A stretch of 64,000 nt of DNA from Benincasa hispida. Lineage: Eukaryota > Streptophyta > Magnoliopsida > Cucurbitales > Cucurbitaceae. Under the pieces are notes generated by a model. The model was given only the letters and a program-made list of their open reading frames with translations. It had not been told where the DNA came from and did no database searches. The position numbers and the translations under genes were made by a program. The stretch spans positions 20,951,085 through 21,015,084 of the forward strand of contig NC_052352.1 in assembly GCF_009727055.1 (NCBI RefSeq), read 5' to 3'. Positions within the stretch are counted from its first letter, which is position 1. The number at the start of each line of letters is the position of its first letter. Below are positions 11,961-23,578 of this stretch, piece after piece.

Positions 11961-12729
11961 TTTATGAATGAGATTCGTAGATTTAAATTTGATAGAAATA
12001 TGATTTATATTAAATACCATAAATTAGAGAAAAAGAACCACAGTTTATATTGTATATGATGCAATATTAAAACTACAAGTTATAAATATAATATGATGAG
12101 TTGGTTATCATATTCATTTGTATTATTAATTATTTGGATAATTAAAGCATTTTTCCCTCTAACCACTTTAATGGGTGGTTAAGTAGTTTCTTATGGCAAA
12201 TGGAATAAGTAAAATATGATTTTATTATTCTAAATCGAAAAATCACATGACTTGAAAGAGAATCTACATGATTTCAACAAAGCTTATATGATAAACTTTG
12301 TTCTCTGCACGATTAAAAAACTTCTCTATACGATAGTGTGTTCTTCCTCAATTTTCTTCCTCCTCTAAACTCACAAACTCCCTTCTAACCAAAATAGTCA
12401 AAGCCCACCACTCCTGGGTTCTCACCTTGAGAATACTAAGGATACCAAGTGGTAGTGTCTTCATCACTTTTGATTCGAGTTCTATTGTTGTTTGTTCGAG
12501 GACTTTGTGTTTTTTTTCCCAAAGAGTTCGTGATAGTTCGAGGGATTTACATGAAGAAGAGTTCTTCAAATGTATAATAACTTGAACCCTTTTCTAGTTT
12601 AAAAGCATGTTGTAATTTTTTTGTTAAGATGCATAATCTGTATATTTTCTGTAAATGTTTGTTTTTCAATCGTAATGGAATTTGAACGATCTGCTTTTGC
12701 TCATGGATCTTGTAAATCGAGTCCCTCCA
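10752..12729 (+). mobile_element. Solo Ty1/copia LTR in integrase of E, TSD CTATT
   Basis: It begins TGTTAGGGTTGATGCCC and ends GAGTCCCTCCA (TG...CA), 1978 bp. It is flanked by a perfect duplication CTATT (10747-10751 and 12730-12734). Removing it and one CTATT restores the integrase order GPI to PPSEAFRYF across the junction. The sequence is the best reference copy of the copia LTR family also found at 34819-47708 (F), 35805-37910 and 53047-53559. The AT-dinucleotide run near 11930 is within it. It contains no PBS-linked internal region, so it is a solo LTR. Confidence 0.92.
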
Positions 12730-13962
12730 CTATTAACCCACCAAGTGAAGCATTTAGATATTTTATAGTATTAATAGATGCATCCAGTAGATGGTCACAC
12801 ATATGCTTATTATCAAGTCGAAACCTTGCCTTTGCAAGATTACTTGCTCGAATAATTAAGTTAAGAGCACAATTTCCTAATTATATAATTAAGACCATTC
12901 GTCTTGATAATGCTAGTGAATTTACATCCTAAGCTTTTGATAATTATTGTATGTCAATTGGATAAGTGTTGAACATCCTATAACTCATGTTCATACACAA
13001 AATGGTTTAGCAGAATCATTTATAAAATGTTTGCAATTAATTGTAAGACCATTACTTATGAGAGCTAAGCTTCCTTCATTTGTATAGGGACATGCTATTT
13101 TGCATCCAGTGTTACTTTTATGCATTAGGCCAGTAGCTTATCATAAGTACTCCCATTACAATTAACTTATGGTCATGAGCCAAATATTTCCCATCTGAGA
13201 ATTTTTAGATATGCAGTATATGTTTCAATTGCTCCACCACAACACAATAAGATGGGTCCTCAAAGGAGGTTAGGAATATATGTTATATAATTTCCTATCA
13301 ATTATTAAATATCTTGAACCCATGATGGATGATGTATTTACTACACGATTTGTTGATTATCATTTTAATGAGACAAAATTTCCAACATTAGGGGGAAGAA
13401 TTAAAAAATTGGAAAAAGATATTATATGGAATGCATGGTTATTATCTCATTTAGATCCCAGTACAGATCAATGTGAACTTGAAGTTTAGAAAATAATTCA
13501 TTTGTAAAATATAGCAAATCAATTACCAAATACATTTATAGATGCAAAGAAAGTAACTAAGTCACCAGTTGCAATGAGAATTTGATATCTCAACGCAACA
13601 AGTTGTTACTAATGAGTCTAGAACATGTCAAAAGCGTGGTAGACCAGTGGATTCCAAAGATAAAAATCCTCAAAAATGAAAAACAATGAATAATAAAAAT
13701 GACTTGGTTGAGGATGTAAATACCCATGAATAAATCCTCGACATGACTAGTGAGGAAGGTTAAATACCTAATGATAATAATGAGATTTCAATAAACTATG
13801 TCATGACAGGAAAAAGATGGAATCGAGCTAATGTAGTTATTGACAACATTTTTGCGTATAATGTTGTTCTTGATATTATATCTAAAAATGAGGATCTAGA
13901 ACTAAAATCTATTGAAGAATGTCGACATAGAAAAGATTGGTTTCAGTGGAAAGAAGCAATCT
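12730..13962 (+). pseudogene. Copia element E integrase core and C-terminus, truncated before RT
   Basis: Directly after the solo LTR the frame reads FRYFIVLIDASSRWSH and IKTIRLDNASEFTS, the second integrase Asp. It stops at about 12931; 'aatggtttagcagaa' (about 13003) encodes the NGLAE motif with the catalytic Glu in a shifted frame. The C-terminal part (IIKYLEPM, FPTLGGR, RGRPVDSKD) and the linker to RT follow, down to DWFQWKEAI at 13962, where RT should start. Instead the LTR tail of B begins; AATCT (13958-13962) would be its target duplication. The rest of E should lie beyond the far end of B, outside this window. Confidence 0.8.
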
Positions 13963-14202
13963 TGGGGTACAATGGGTGTTAGATGAGCGCATGATGGGCA
14001 TATATCACCTAAGTGTTGGTCCACATATATCACCATGAATTCTTTCTAAAAAGGTCTAAGTGTTGGTCGAAAGTGTGTTGTGCAATGGGCATGAGCTATG
14101 CGTAGGCTAAACTTCATATGAGGTTAGTTATGCAAGGATGCACGCAGAAGAACAAGAAGGCCTTAGACGCATGGCTATGATTATGTGTTAGCTAAGTAAG
14201 GG
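13963..14202 (-). mobile_element. Terminal part of the 3' LTR of gypsy element B
   Basis: These 240 bp join 25405-26954 once element A and its AAGGG duplication are removed. Together they give an LTR of about 1785 bp, close to the 1.8-1.93 kb of family G1. On the minus strand it ends CATTGTACCCCA at 13963, a TG...CA end, right against broken copia coding sequence. The end point is inferred from the host break and length. Confidence 0.65.
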
Positions 14203-14204
14203 TG

Positions 14205-14228
14205 ATAACTTGTAGAAATACAAGTTAT
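14205..14228 (+). promoter_or_regulatory. Perfect 10-bp stem-loop at LTR 5' end
   Basis: Arms ATAACTTGTA and TACAAGTTAT enclose a GAAA loop. The structure recurs with changed but pairing bases in other LTR families of the window (59324 minus strand, 28248). In element RNA it would sit just after the polypurine tract, near the 3' end. Confidence 0.7.
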
Positions 14229-14420
14229 TTATGCTACCTTGTTCAGATATTGCAGCCAAAAGTGAAGGAATATATGTCGATTGTATGAAAAGTAGCTCAG
14301 AAATATAATAATTATGAATTATCGCAATTACACCCACTAACATCATTAAGATGGGAGAAGAGGATATTTTTACTTTGTTTTGTAGGAAACCAAGTCACCA
14401 CTTGCGATTAAGGCTCAACG

Positions 14421-14546
14421 AGAAACTGAACAACGCATCTCTGTCACATTGCTCCCGTCAATCAACAATGAAGAGACGATTANAGAAACTGAACAACGCA
14501 TCTCTGTCACATTGCTCCCGTCAATCAACAATGAAGAGACGATTAA
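14421..14546 (+). repeat. 63-bp tandem duplication in 5' LTR of A
   Basis: Two copies, 14421-14483 and 14484-14546, start AGAAACTGAACAACGCATC. They are identical except for an undetermined base (n) at 14483. The matching 3' LTR position near 23810 lacks even one full unit: 'gagaaactaaacaatgaagag' skips the 'caacgcatctctgtcacattg' part. Either the 3' LTR lost it or the 5' LTR gained it; the n hints at assembly difficulty. Confidence 0.85.
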
Positions 14547-14807
14547 TGCAATGACGATGCAATGCGAAAGTCGATCCAGAGCTGAATTTCAACCGCATGC
14601 GGCAATAAAAACAAAACCGCATGCGAGCAACCGATCGAAAGATGCAGCTGAGCAACACAAACGCGGAGGATTGTGACACGTGTACAACTAACCGTTGTGC
14701 AGATTTGATGGTCTGATTGCATAACAGAAGGAATATTTATTCCTCCATCTTCAGAATGTCCATAATAAGAAGTGGGGTCCACAAGCTAAGAGTCAAAGCT
14801 TTTCACC

Positions 14808-14815
14808 TATAAATA
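14808..14815 (+). promoter_or_regulatory. TATA box, 5' LTR of A
   Basis: CCTATAAATACCCCC; the same string is in the 3' LTR at 24074-24081. Transcription would start some 25-35 bp downstream. Confidence 0.65.
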
Positions 14816-16135
14816 CCCCCATAGAATTTAGAGAAGATATACTAGATACGGGTATACTTAATACGAGTATAATTGATACGAGGGCTAGTTAAGGCTAGAT
14901 TATTGAGAGAAAGGCTGAGCTGAGTACTGATCGGAAGAAATTCGGGAAGAGAAGAGACAAGACCGAGAGGTGGGTCTTAGTGGATTCTGCCAGATCCTCA
15001 CCATGAAGCTCTGTGCTTAGATCCCTGCTACCGGTTAAGCAAGCCTGAGAGGGAAGCTCATCCATCCGTTCACTCCATTCACGCCGGCAAGAAAATCTCC
15101 ATCCAGATCGGCGCTAAGACATTGGCACTTATTTGTATTTGTTTTTAATTCTATTTCATCAAGTGTATTTCATCTTCTTAATCTCTTCATTTACAAATCA
15201 TGTATCAGACGCTAAATATTTTTATTGAATGACTCGATCACTTTCATTACCACTTTTCTATCTATTTACATTCATCCATTAATTATTTTCTCCATGAAGT
15301 TCCCTTAATACCTTGGTAATTAATATGGATTAAACGAGTAACTTAATTAGTGCTAAAGAGATAAATGCGTTTAGCTAAGGCATGCTAGACGACATCTTCA
15401 CCTATGAGAGCAGAAGTGGAGATGTCATTATGATGTGCGAGAGAAGGTTAGAAGAATGCATTAACTAAAGCGAGTAGTACTTCCAGAGATGGAAGCAACC
15501 TTGCGTTCATTACGTTCGTCCCTGTTTCACCACAAAGATGTGGGAATGCGGCCGATCACCGAGATGAAAAGCGGAACAGTACTTATATCTTTAACGCAAT
15601 TAAGGAACTTGCGCTGTTTATATTAGTTATCTTTTCTGTTTCTACTTCGCACATAAGACTTGTCACTGCTTTGCATAATCTTCACAGCCAGCCTTGCCCT
15701 CAGTATCTTGTATCATGCAACCTGTATCTTGTATCATCTTAGCTTAGATTTACTTTACCACAATTTACTTTAATGCAATTTTATGTTATTATCACATTTT
15801 TTATTGCTTACTTTTACTTTATCGCATGTTTAATTACTTGTACACAAAATCTTTATTAATTTGAAAAACCCTTGGTCGCATATATCCACAAAACATAACG
15901 CAGTGATCTAAAACATCCATTGTGTTTGACCTCGAATTACATCGAGAAACTTGCGGTGAAATTATTACTTGGTTTCAACGGCAAGGAAACTTGTGACAAC
16001 GCACAACATAACTACAAGAACATTCGTTAATAACGCATATCTAGAAGTAGTATCACATATCATCACATGAAATCTATGTCATCAAGTTAAGGCATGGACT
16101 TGCATCATACTAAAAAAATACACGTTACAAGTTTA

Positions 16136-16153
16136 TGGTGCCATTGCCGGGGA
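16136..16153 (+). promoter_or_regulatory. Primer binding site of A, tRNA-Asp type
   Basis: TGGTGCCATTGCCGGGGA lies six bases after the LTR end. It is complementary to the 3' end of plant tRNA-Asp (which calls for TGGCGCCGTTGCCGGGG) except for two C-to-T/G-to-A type changes. Minus-strand DNA synthesis would start here. Confidence 0.85.
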
Positions 16154-16348
16154 CTGGTTAACGATTTATTGTTTGAGTAGGTTTGTGGTATTTTGCAGGA
16201 CAAATCTCTTTGTACTGGCTGTTCAATGCGAAAAGCAGTCTGACGGCTTATGAGTGTTGGAGTAATCCAGAAATTCTAAGCGGATCCAGAGATCAAGTGT
16301 ATTATTCGCGCAAGAGCACATCAGGGCCGAATTAAGTGGCGAAGAAGC

Positions 16349-17465
16349 ATGGCTAATAATAACGAGACTCCCGCAGGGAATCAAAGGGAAAATAGGCTAG
16401 CGCAAGGCTCCATATTTCTTGCTGCTGATCATGACGTCCTAATGAGAGACTATGCAGCACCGGATTTCTATAACTTCTCACCAGGAATCGCAAGACAAAT
16501 GGATGAAGAGAGTGTAAGCGTTGAATTAAAACCAATTATGATGCAAATGGTTCAGAATATGGGTCAATTTAGAGGATTACAAGGATAAGACCCACATACG
16601 CATTTGACGAATTTTCTAGACATGTGCAACGCATACTCCATGCCTGATGTGAATCAAGAAAGACTTATGTTATATCTTTTCCCATACACCTTGAGGGACG
16701 AAGCCAAGAGGTAGGCTCACTCATTGGAGCCGAATGAGATTGAAGCATGGGAACAGTTGGTTGATAGGTTCATGAACAGATTCTTCCCTCCAGCCATCAA
16801 CGCAAAGAGACGGAGGGATGTGCTGAATTTTGAGCAAAAGGTTTATGAAACCTTGAGTACCGCATGGGTGCGATTTCGACAATTAGTGAAGAGTTGTTCG
16901 CATATCGGGATTCCCGATAGTATTCTGATGGAAACCTTTTACAATTGCTTAGACCAATCAACGCAAGCAGTTGCTGATGCCTTCACAGAAGGAGGATTAA
17001 TGAATAGACCATATACGGAAGCAAAGAATATCTTGGATCGCATCTCGTGACATTTTGATTAGTGGATTGATACCGGGCTTGAGGTAGGAGGTCTAAAGAA
17101 AGAAAGAGTAGAAAGTGTCGATGTGTCAATTGATACAATGAGCGCACTGGTCGATCAAATGACCACAATGACCTCACTTCTCCAGACGGTGGCTAACCAA
17201 CAGAGAACTCTCTCTCAAGGATTAGCGTAAGTTAATGCGGTAACTCACATGGCCGCAATGAATTGCGCCCAATGTAGGGAGGGACATCCAGTAGAAGACT
17301 GCCCATAGAATCAACAACCCGTATATCCTGTCTACAATGAATCGGTTGGCAACATCTACAACCCTGGTTGGTGGGATCACCCAACTTCAAGTTGGGACGG
17401 GAATCACAACCAAGGGGGCCATAGTTTCTATTAGAACAGTTATCAAGGGGAATAGAGGTCTTCAT
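16349..17465 (+). pseudogene. Gypsy element A gag
   Basis: The start is ATG at 16349 (MANNNETPAGNQ). The retrotransposon gag domain continues in one frame to about 17050: FSPGIARQ, VELKPIMMQMVQNMGQF, NFLDMCNAYSM, LYLFPYTLRDEAKR, FMNRFFPP, AWVRFRQLVKSCSHIGIP, METFYNCL. In-frame stops at 16586, 16712 and 17048 interrupt it; two replace residues that are Trp or Gln in relatives. After them the same frame gives a zinc knuckle CAQCREGHPVEDC near 17262 (C-x2-C-x3-H-x4-C). Gag would form the particle and bind RNA. The frame itself is unbroken apart from stops, so decay is by point mutation, several of them CG-to-TA like. Confidence 0.85.
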
Positions 17466-17729
17466 TACTCCAGACTGTAACCCAGGTAATTCTTAAGGTA
17501 TACCACCCTATGACCAACCATTCTTATATGATACCTATTGGGGCACCTCGTCTCTGGAGACATCGTTAAAACAGTACATTGAAAAGAGCGATGTAGTGAG
17601 ACAATCGCAAGCTGACTCCCTTAAAGAACTAGAAGAGCAGATAGATTTGTTTACGAGGGAATTAAAAAATAAAGTGCCTAGTACGCGGCACAACAACTCA
17701 GGAGCATCGGGGCAGCAAGGTAAAGAATA

Positions 17730-18773
17730 ATGTCTCGTAGTGACATTGAGAAGTGGCAAAACAACAGCCCTATGCCATCAATACCAGATGCGACAACAAC
17801 ACCAGTAGATTTGACTGTTGATGATGATCAATCAACTAATAGTGGAAAAATTACCAGTTCAGAAGCAAGTTCACCTACAAAAGATGAAGCTCCTCAAGGC
17901 TTGAATTCTCAATCAACGCAAACTCCAGATAATGAAACACAGCAAGAACAGAACCTTAACAAACAGCCAATACAACAAGAAGTAAGGCGGGATCCTCCAC
18001 CTTTTCCGTCCAGGCTGAAGAAAAAAGACGATAGTAAGCAATTTCAGAAGTTTTTGGAAGTTCTCTGACAGCTACAAATTAACATTCCCTTAATAAAAGC
18101 ACTAGAGCAGATGTCGAGTTATGTAAAATTTCTCAAGGATATCCTTGCCAATAAAAGAAAGATCGGGGAAAATGAAACAGTTGTGCTAACATATGAATGT
18201 AACGCACTGTTTCAAAACAATATCCCCACTAAAATGAAGGACCCTGGGAGTTTTACGTTGCCCTGCACGATAGGAGTGAAGATGGTCGGGAATGCGCTAT
18301 GTGATTTAGGGGCAAGCATAAATCTAATGCCCTTGTCAATTTTTAAGAAACTAGATATGGACAATGCAATACCAACTACGATCACATTACAATTGGCTAA
18401 TAGATCAATAAAGCATCCTGAGGGCAAGATAGAGGATGTACTCGTGTAAGTGGACAAGTTTATCTTTCCGGCAGATTTTGTCATATTGGATTACGAAGCT
18501 GAAAGAGAAGTCTCTATCATCTTGGGTCGCCCATTTCTCGCAATAGGGCGAGCACTGATCGATGTGCAAAAAGGGGAATTAACCATCAGGGTCGACAATC
18601 AGGAAGTAAAATTCAACGTGTTCAATGCGTTGAAGTACCCAGGTGACATGGAAAACTGCCAATATATTGAGGAACTGCGGGAAGAACATTGGCACGAACC
18701 CCTAAAGGAGCTGGGAAGAAGATCTTGGAATCGGCGCAATATTGGAGGAGGACTGCGCCGCAATTCATACTGA
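17730..18773 (+). pseudogene. Gypsy element A Pro: linker and aspartic protease
   Basis: A Gln/Ser/Thr-rich linker (17730-18010) leads into RRDPPPFPSRLKKK and then the retroviral-type aspartic protease. The active-site loop is CDLGASINLMPLSIFKKL (about 18300), with DLG in place of the usual DTG/DSG, as in Athila/Tat-type elements. The second hydrophobic-Gly part is [10 protein letters not shown] (about 18513). Stops at 18066 and 18447 lie in the same frame. The frame differs from gag and from RT, implying a shift after 17465 and again before 18832. Protease would cut the Gag-Pol precursor. Confidence 0.85.
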
Positions 18774-18831
18774 ATCAAATTTTGAATCGCTCAAGTTATC
18801 TGAACGGACCTCATAACGCATTAAGCCATCT

Positions 18832-20480
18832 TTGGAAGAGCCACCTGTGCTAGAGTTAAAGTCATTGCCCGTGCACCTTAAGTATGCTTACTTAGGAAGT
18901 AATAACACGTTACCAGTTATCATTTCTACATCACTGAGTAAGGAGAAAGAAGATGCGCTCATACAAATCCTAAGAAATAACGCAAAGGCCTTAGGATGGA
19001 CCTTGGCGGACATTCGAGGAATCAGTCCCTCATATTGTATGCACAAGATTCGTCTGGAAGAAGGAAAGATAGGATCGGTAGAAAGGCAACTTCGCTTGAA
19101 CCCGGCTATGAGGGAGGTCGTAAAGAAAGAAATAGTGAAGTGGCTGGACACAGGAGTTATCTACCTAATATCTGATATCAGCTGGGTGAGCCCAGTGCAG
19201 TGTGTTCTAAAGAAAGGGGGGATGATAGTTGTCACTAATGACAATAATTAATTAATTCCCACAAGAAGGACTATGAGGTGGAGAATTTGCATGGATTATC
19301 GCAAGTTAAACTTGGCCACTAAAAAGGACCACTTTCCACTCCTATTCATTGATCAGATGCTAGACAGACTTGCGAGGAATGAATTTTTCTGTTTTCTTGA
19401 TGGCTATTCAGGGTACACTCAAATAGCAATTGCGCTGGAAGATCAGAATAAGACAACATTCACATGCCCATTTGGTACGTTTTCATTTCGACGCATGCCA
19501 TTTGGACTTTGCAACTCGCCAGGCACTTTCCAACGATGCATGATGGCAATATTCTCATATTACTTGGAGGAGTTAGTCAAGGTATTCATGGATGATTTTT
19601 CAGTCTTCGGCAATAATTACGACTTCTGTTTATCTAATCTATAAAAGGTCTTAAAGAGATGCGTGGCAACAAATCTTGTTTTGAATTGGAAAAAATGCCA
19701 CTTTATGGTGGAAGAAGGAATAGTTCTGGGTCATAAAATCTCTAAAGCAGGATTGGAAGTTAATCAGGCAAAAATTGACGCAATTTTCAAGTTACACCCA
19801 CCAGGGAACGTGAAAACACTTAGGAGCTTTCTGGGACATGCTGGGTTTTATAGAAGATTTATTCGCAACTTCTCCCAAATCGCAAGGCTCTTAAGTGCGC
19901 TCCTTGAAGATGACCAAGAATATAATTTTGATGATGCGTGCACCAAAGCATTCAACACATTAAAAGATACGCTCGTCACCGCACCCATTCTGGTGGCACC
20001 AGACTGGACACAACCATTTGCGTTAATGTGTGACGCTAGCGGGTATATTGTGAGCGCAGTATTAAGCCAGCGCAAGGACAAGGTATTGCATCCTATTTAT
20101 TATGCGAGTAAAACATTGAATGATGCACAGGAGAACTATACAACCACCAAGAAGGAAATGCTTGCAGTGGTATTTGCATTGGAAAAATTCCGACAATATT
20201 TAATCAGAACAAACGTTGTGGTGTATACGGATCACTCTACGATCAAGTATTTGATGACAAAGAGGATGCAAAACCAAGGCTTATACAGTGGGTGTTGCTA
20301 CTACAAGAGTTTGATTTAGAGATCAAAGACCGGAAGGGCACCGAGAACCAAGTCGCGGATCATTTGTCAAGATTGGAGAATTGCGAGGTTCAAGGTAAAG
20401 GAAAAGATATTGAAGAAAGATTCCTCGATGAGCTATTGATGTCAGTAGGCATTAATGTTCCTGGTATGCGAACATCGTGA
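18832..20480 (+). pseudogene. Gypsy element A reverse transcriptase and RNase H
   Basis: RT runs from LKSLPVHLKYAYLG (about 18850) through GWTLADIRGISPSYCMHKI, VSPVQCVLKKGG, RICMDYRKLNLATKKDHFPL (about 19285), FGTFSFRRMPFGLCNSP and the catalytic VFMDDFSVFG (about 19585); both Asp residues are intact. The thumb/connection contains LGHAGFYRRFIRNFS. RNase H residues are in [20 protein letters not shown] and [12 protein letters not shown]. Stops lie at 19249 and 19642. At about 20263 one base is missing in an A/G run, moving the rest ([24 protein letters not shown]) to another frame. It would copy element RNA to DNA inside the particle. Confidence 0.9.
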
Positions 20481-21875
20481 ATTTCATTGTTTGTGGTCAA
20501 ATACCAAATGACTATACTTATCAGTAGAAGAAGAAGCTAAGACATGATGTCAAATTTTATTTCTGGGATGACCCATTCCTATATCGACTTGGTCCTGATC
20601 ATATATTACATCGATGCGTTCCTGAGCATGAAGTCAAGCACATTCTGGAGATGTGTCATGAGTCTCCTTACAGAGGACACTTTGGGAGGCAGCGGACTGC
20701 CGCAAAGGTTCTACAGTGTGGCTATTTCTGGCCAACACTATTTAAGGATGCCCAAGCCCACGTAGTGCAATGCGACAGATGTCAGAGGACGGGGAATATG
20801 TCAAAGAGAAATGAAATGCCATTGACATCAATCTTAGAAGTGGAATTATTTAACGTTTGGGGAATTGACTTCATGAGCCCATTTCCACCATCAGAAGGTC
20901 ATCACTATATCCTGGTCGCGGTTGATTATGTATCAAAATGGGTTGAGGCTATCGCATGTGCCAAGAATGATGCGGCCACAGTGGCGAAGTTTCTTAAGAA
21001 GAATATTTTTGCTCAATATGGGACGCCACGAGCCTTAATCAGCGATGAGGGCTCTCACTTTATCAACTGCATACTTGCCAACCTGTTGACTAAATTTAAC
21101 GTCAGCCATCGAGTTGTGACTGCTTATCACCCGCAGACTAATGAGCAAGCAGAGATTTTTAACCGAGAGATCAAAATTATCTTGGAGAAGGTAGTCAATA
21201 CTTCCAGGAAGGATTGGTCACCTAAGCTTGATGAAGCACTGTGGGCATACAGGACTGCCTATAAAACACCAATTGGCATGTCCNNNNNNNNNNNNNNNNN
21301 NNNNNNNNNNNNNNNNNNNNNNNNNNNNNNNNNNNNNNNNNNNNNNNNNNNNNNNNNNNNNNNNNNNNNNNNNNNNNNNNNNNNNNNNNNNNNNNNNNNN
21401 NNNNNNNNNNNNNNNNNNNNNNNNNNNNNNNNNNNNNNNNNNNNNNNNNNNNNNNNNNNNNNNNNNNNNNNNNNNNNNNNNNNNNNNNNNNNNNNNNNNN
21501 NNNNNNNNNNNNNNNNNNNNNNNNNNNNNNNNNNNNNNNNNNNNNNNNNNNNNNNNNNNNNNNNNNNNNNNNNNNNNNNNNNNNNNNNNNNNNNNNNNNN
21601 NNNNNNNNNNNNNNNNNNNNNNNNNNNNNNNNNNNNNNNNNNNNNNNNNNNNNNNNNNNNNNNNNNNNNNNNNNNNNNNNNNNNNNNNNNNNNNNNNNNN
21701 NNNNNNNNNNNNNNNNNNNTTCAAAATCAAGATTATCTTTCCTCACGGCGCAGTGGAACTAACAACTTTAGATGGGAACAACGCATTTAAAGTCAATGGT
21801 CAACGGATTAAACCGTACTACGAAGGCAACTTCGAGCGACGCATGGATACCATTGACTTGGGCAAGCAGGATTAA
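20481..21875 (+). pseudogene. Gypsy element A integrase, interrupted by assembly gap
   Basis: In the third frame the order is [20 protein letters not shown] (about 20537) and the zinc-binding region with HILEM and RGHFG before CDRCQRTG (HHCC, about 20770). The core follows with GIDFMSPF (first Asp, about 20863), LISDEGSHF (second Asp, about 21038) and [11 protein letters not shown] (Glu, about 21142). The frame is open from 20537 to the Ns at 21284. After the gap the C-terminal piece FPHGAVELTTLDG, FKVNGQRIKPYY, TIDLGKQD ends with TAA at 21873. The middle C-terminal domain is hidden in the gap. It would insert the DNA copy into the host chromosome. Confidence 0.9.
21284..21719. other. Assembly gap, 436 Ns
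   Basis: A run of undetermined bases inside the integrase of A. By comparison with B and D it should hold the end of the integrase core and the GPY-like C-terminal domain. The length may be estimated, not measured. Confidence 0.95.
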
Positions 21876-23553
21876 ACCGCTTGCGAGGGAAGCGATTGCG
21901 GTAATTTTGAGAACTTCTTTCAATCAACATCCCTATTTATGGTTACGTGCTTTCTTTACAGTTTTCTTTTACTGCTTTCTAAATCTCGTTATTTACTGCT
22001 TTTTAGAAGTAGCATTTAATGCTTTCTGTAATTCTCTTCAATTTAATTTTTCATGTCATGTTTAAATTCCTTTAATTTGTATACATTAGTAGCGCTGTTC
22101 TTTAATTTCTGTGAATGATTGGATGAAACATTAGACACCACAAAGTCTTTTCGACTTGCGTTTTTTTATGACTTAAAAAGAAGAAAAAATGGTATATAAC
22201 GCGATGATGGGTTCATTGTGTGTTAACAAGAGACACCTTGCCTCCATTACACCCAACTACATTGCGTTGAGGGGTGTGTTACGCACGTATGTGTTCTTTG
22301 CCCGTCCTTAGTAAAAAGGCATTATTTTGAGGTAGTGATACACTGGTAGAAATACCATGCGCCCGATCCTCCAGAAATGCATTGAATTAAGGGGTGCGTT
22401 ACGGGACAAAAATGTATTTGTGTTATTAGAAGCGCGATGTTAATTTTTAGTGTGCACCCATCTGAATCAAATTCAAAAAGTTAACGAAATTCTTTGATTC
22501 TTTGTATAGGCAACAATTTTTGTATTGCGTTAACTTTTAATTATTTGTATACTTTGTTAATATTCCATAAAAATGAGTACATATTCACTCCTTGTTGCCT
22601 GTGCCTTTTTCTTTATCATCTTTTGTCAATATTAGTGATGTTTTGATCTTTTACTTTTGCGTTATTCAGTGCGCTGCCATGATGTAATACATGTTTATAC
22701 TTAGAAACATTTCCCATACTTTGTAAATTCTGACTAACACTTTGTTAATTCTTAGTTTAGCAGTACTTTACCTTTTATCTTTCAAAGTTCTGCTAAAACC
22801 TTCTTTTTGAAATGTTTATTCTAAGTGTTTGTCTAGTCCATCCAAACAACGCAATGAGGACCTTGCTCATCTTTAAATTTGGGGGTGGGAAAGGTCTAAA
22901 CAAATAAGATCAAGAATATGCGATCTTCAAGAAAATGCGTTCATATTTTCATTAAAAAAAATTATACAAAACTCCAATGTCAGCGCAAGGGAAAACCTAA
23001 AAAATGTTCCCAATCTGATAAGAGTGTAGTTGTGAAAGGAGCCTGCTCGTAGTTGGATGTTCGTATGACACCCGTAGAAGCAAGCCAAAACGAAGGTAGG
23101 TTTCCAAGAACAACGCAGTATGAAAAGAGAAAATTGCGAAAGAAAAATAAAAGAGTGTAAGAGACAACTCCTCTGAATATCATGAATTAAAGTTGAAATT
23201 GGCACACAACCATAGTTGGATGTTCGCATGACACCAGTGGGAACAAACCAAAACGAAGAGTGTAACCATGACCAACAGCCTCTAATAAATAACGCAAGTT
23301 TGACCACCGCATATAGATATCTCAAGTTGTTTTGACAAAAAAGAGATAAACATTCTATTTAAAAAAAAAAACTAGAAAAGCATCTTTGAGCAAAATTTTG
23401 TTATATAGAAGAATAAAGTAAGGCTTTGTTAAGGATTAGCAAGGATATAAGGAAATTGCATTGTTAAGAAATGTGCCTAAGTGTAACATTCGGAGCAGCC
23501 AATCGATGCAAAAATATAGGAGAGGAATTCAACTTTATTGCCTTAGTAGAAGA
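21876..23553 (+). other. Long 3' UTR of element A
   Basis: No coding region follows integrase. The stretch holds a polypurine-like tract CTTTAAATTTGGGGGTGG at 22871-22888 and two copies of a ~50-nt motif (TAGTTGGATGT-CGCATGACACC...CAAGCCAAAACGAAG) at 23045-23096 and 23211-23258. The same order is found in B, D and, with one motif, in C. No protein is predicted on the opposite strand that I can recognise. Confidence 0.7.
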
Positions 23554-23573
23554 TATGCTTGAGGACAAGCATA
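23554..23573 (+). promoter_or_regulatory. Stem-loop just upstream of the polypurine tract of A
   Basis: Arms TATGCTTG and CAAGCATA pair perfectly around AGGA. Versions precede the tract in B (26974-26992), C (39428-39447) and D (59343-59360). Conservation across families that differ elsewhere suggests a role in plus-strand priming or RNA 3'-end function. Confidence 0.6.
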
Positions 23574-23578
23574 TATCT

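Larger units (their letters stand above)
14203..16129 (+). mobile_element. 5' LTR of element A
   Basis: It starts TGATAACTTGTAG and ends CACGTTACA, 1927 bp. The 3' LTR is 1813 bp; most of the difference is a block near 14421-14546 that is duplicated here and absent there. Promoter TATAAATA is at 14808. Internal CACCGAGA near 15556 and AGTATTGTATCATG-like blocks near 15700 recur in the other G1 LTRs. Numerous substitutions between the two LTRs show the insertion is not recent. Confidence 0.93.

Noticed and set aside
21218..21746. Long open frames through the N run
   Set aside because: Undetermined bases translate as unknown residues; there is no information in them.
21876..23553. An envelope-like gene after integrase of A
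   Set aside because: No frame longer than about 130 codons, no signal peptide or transmembrane pattern shared with B or D; it is better read as 3' UTR.
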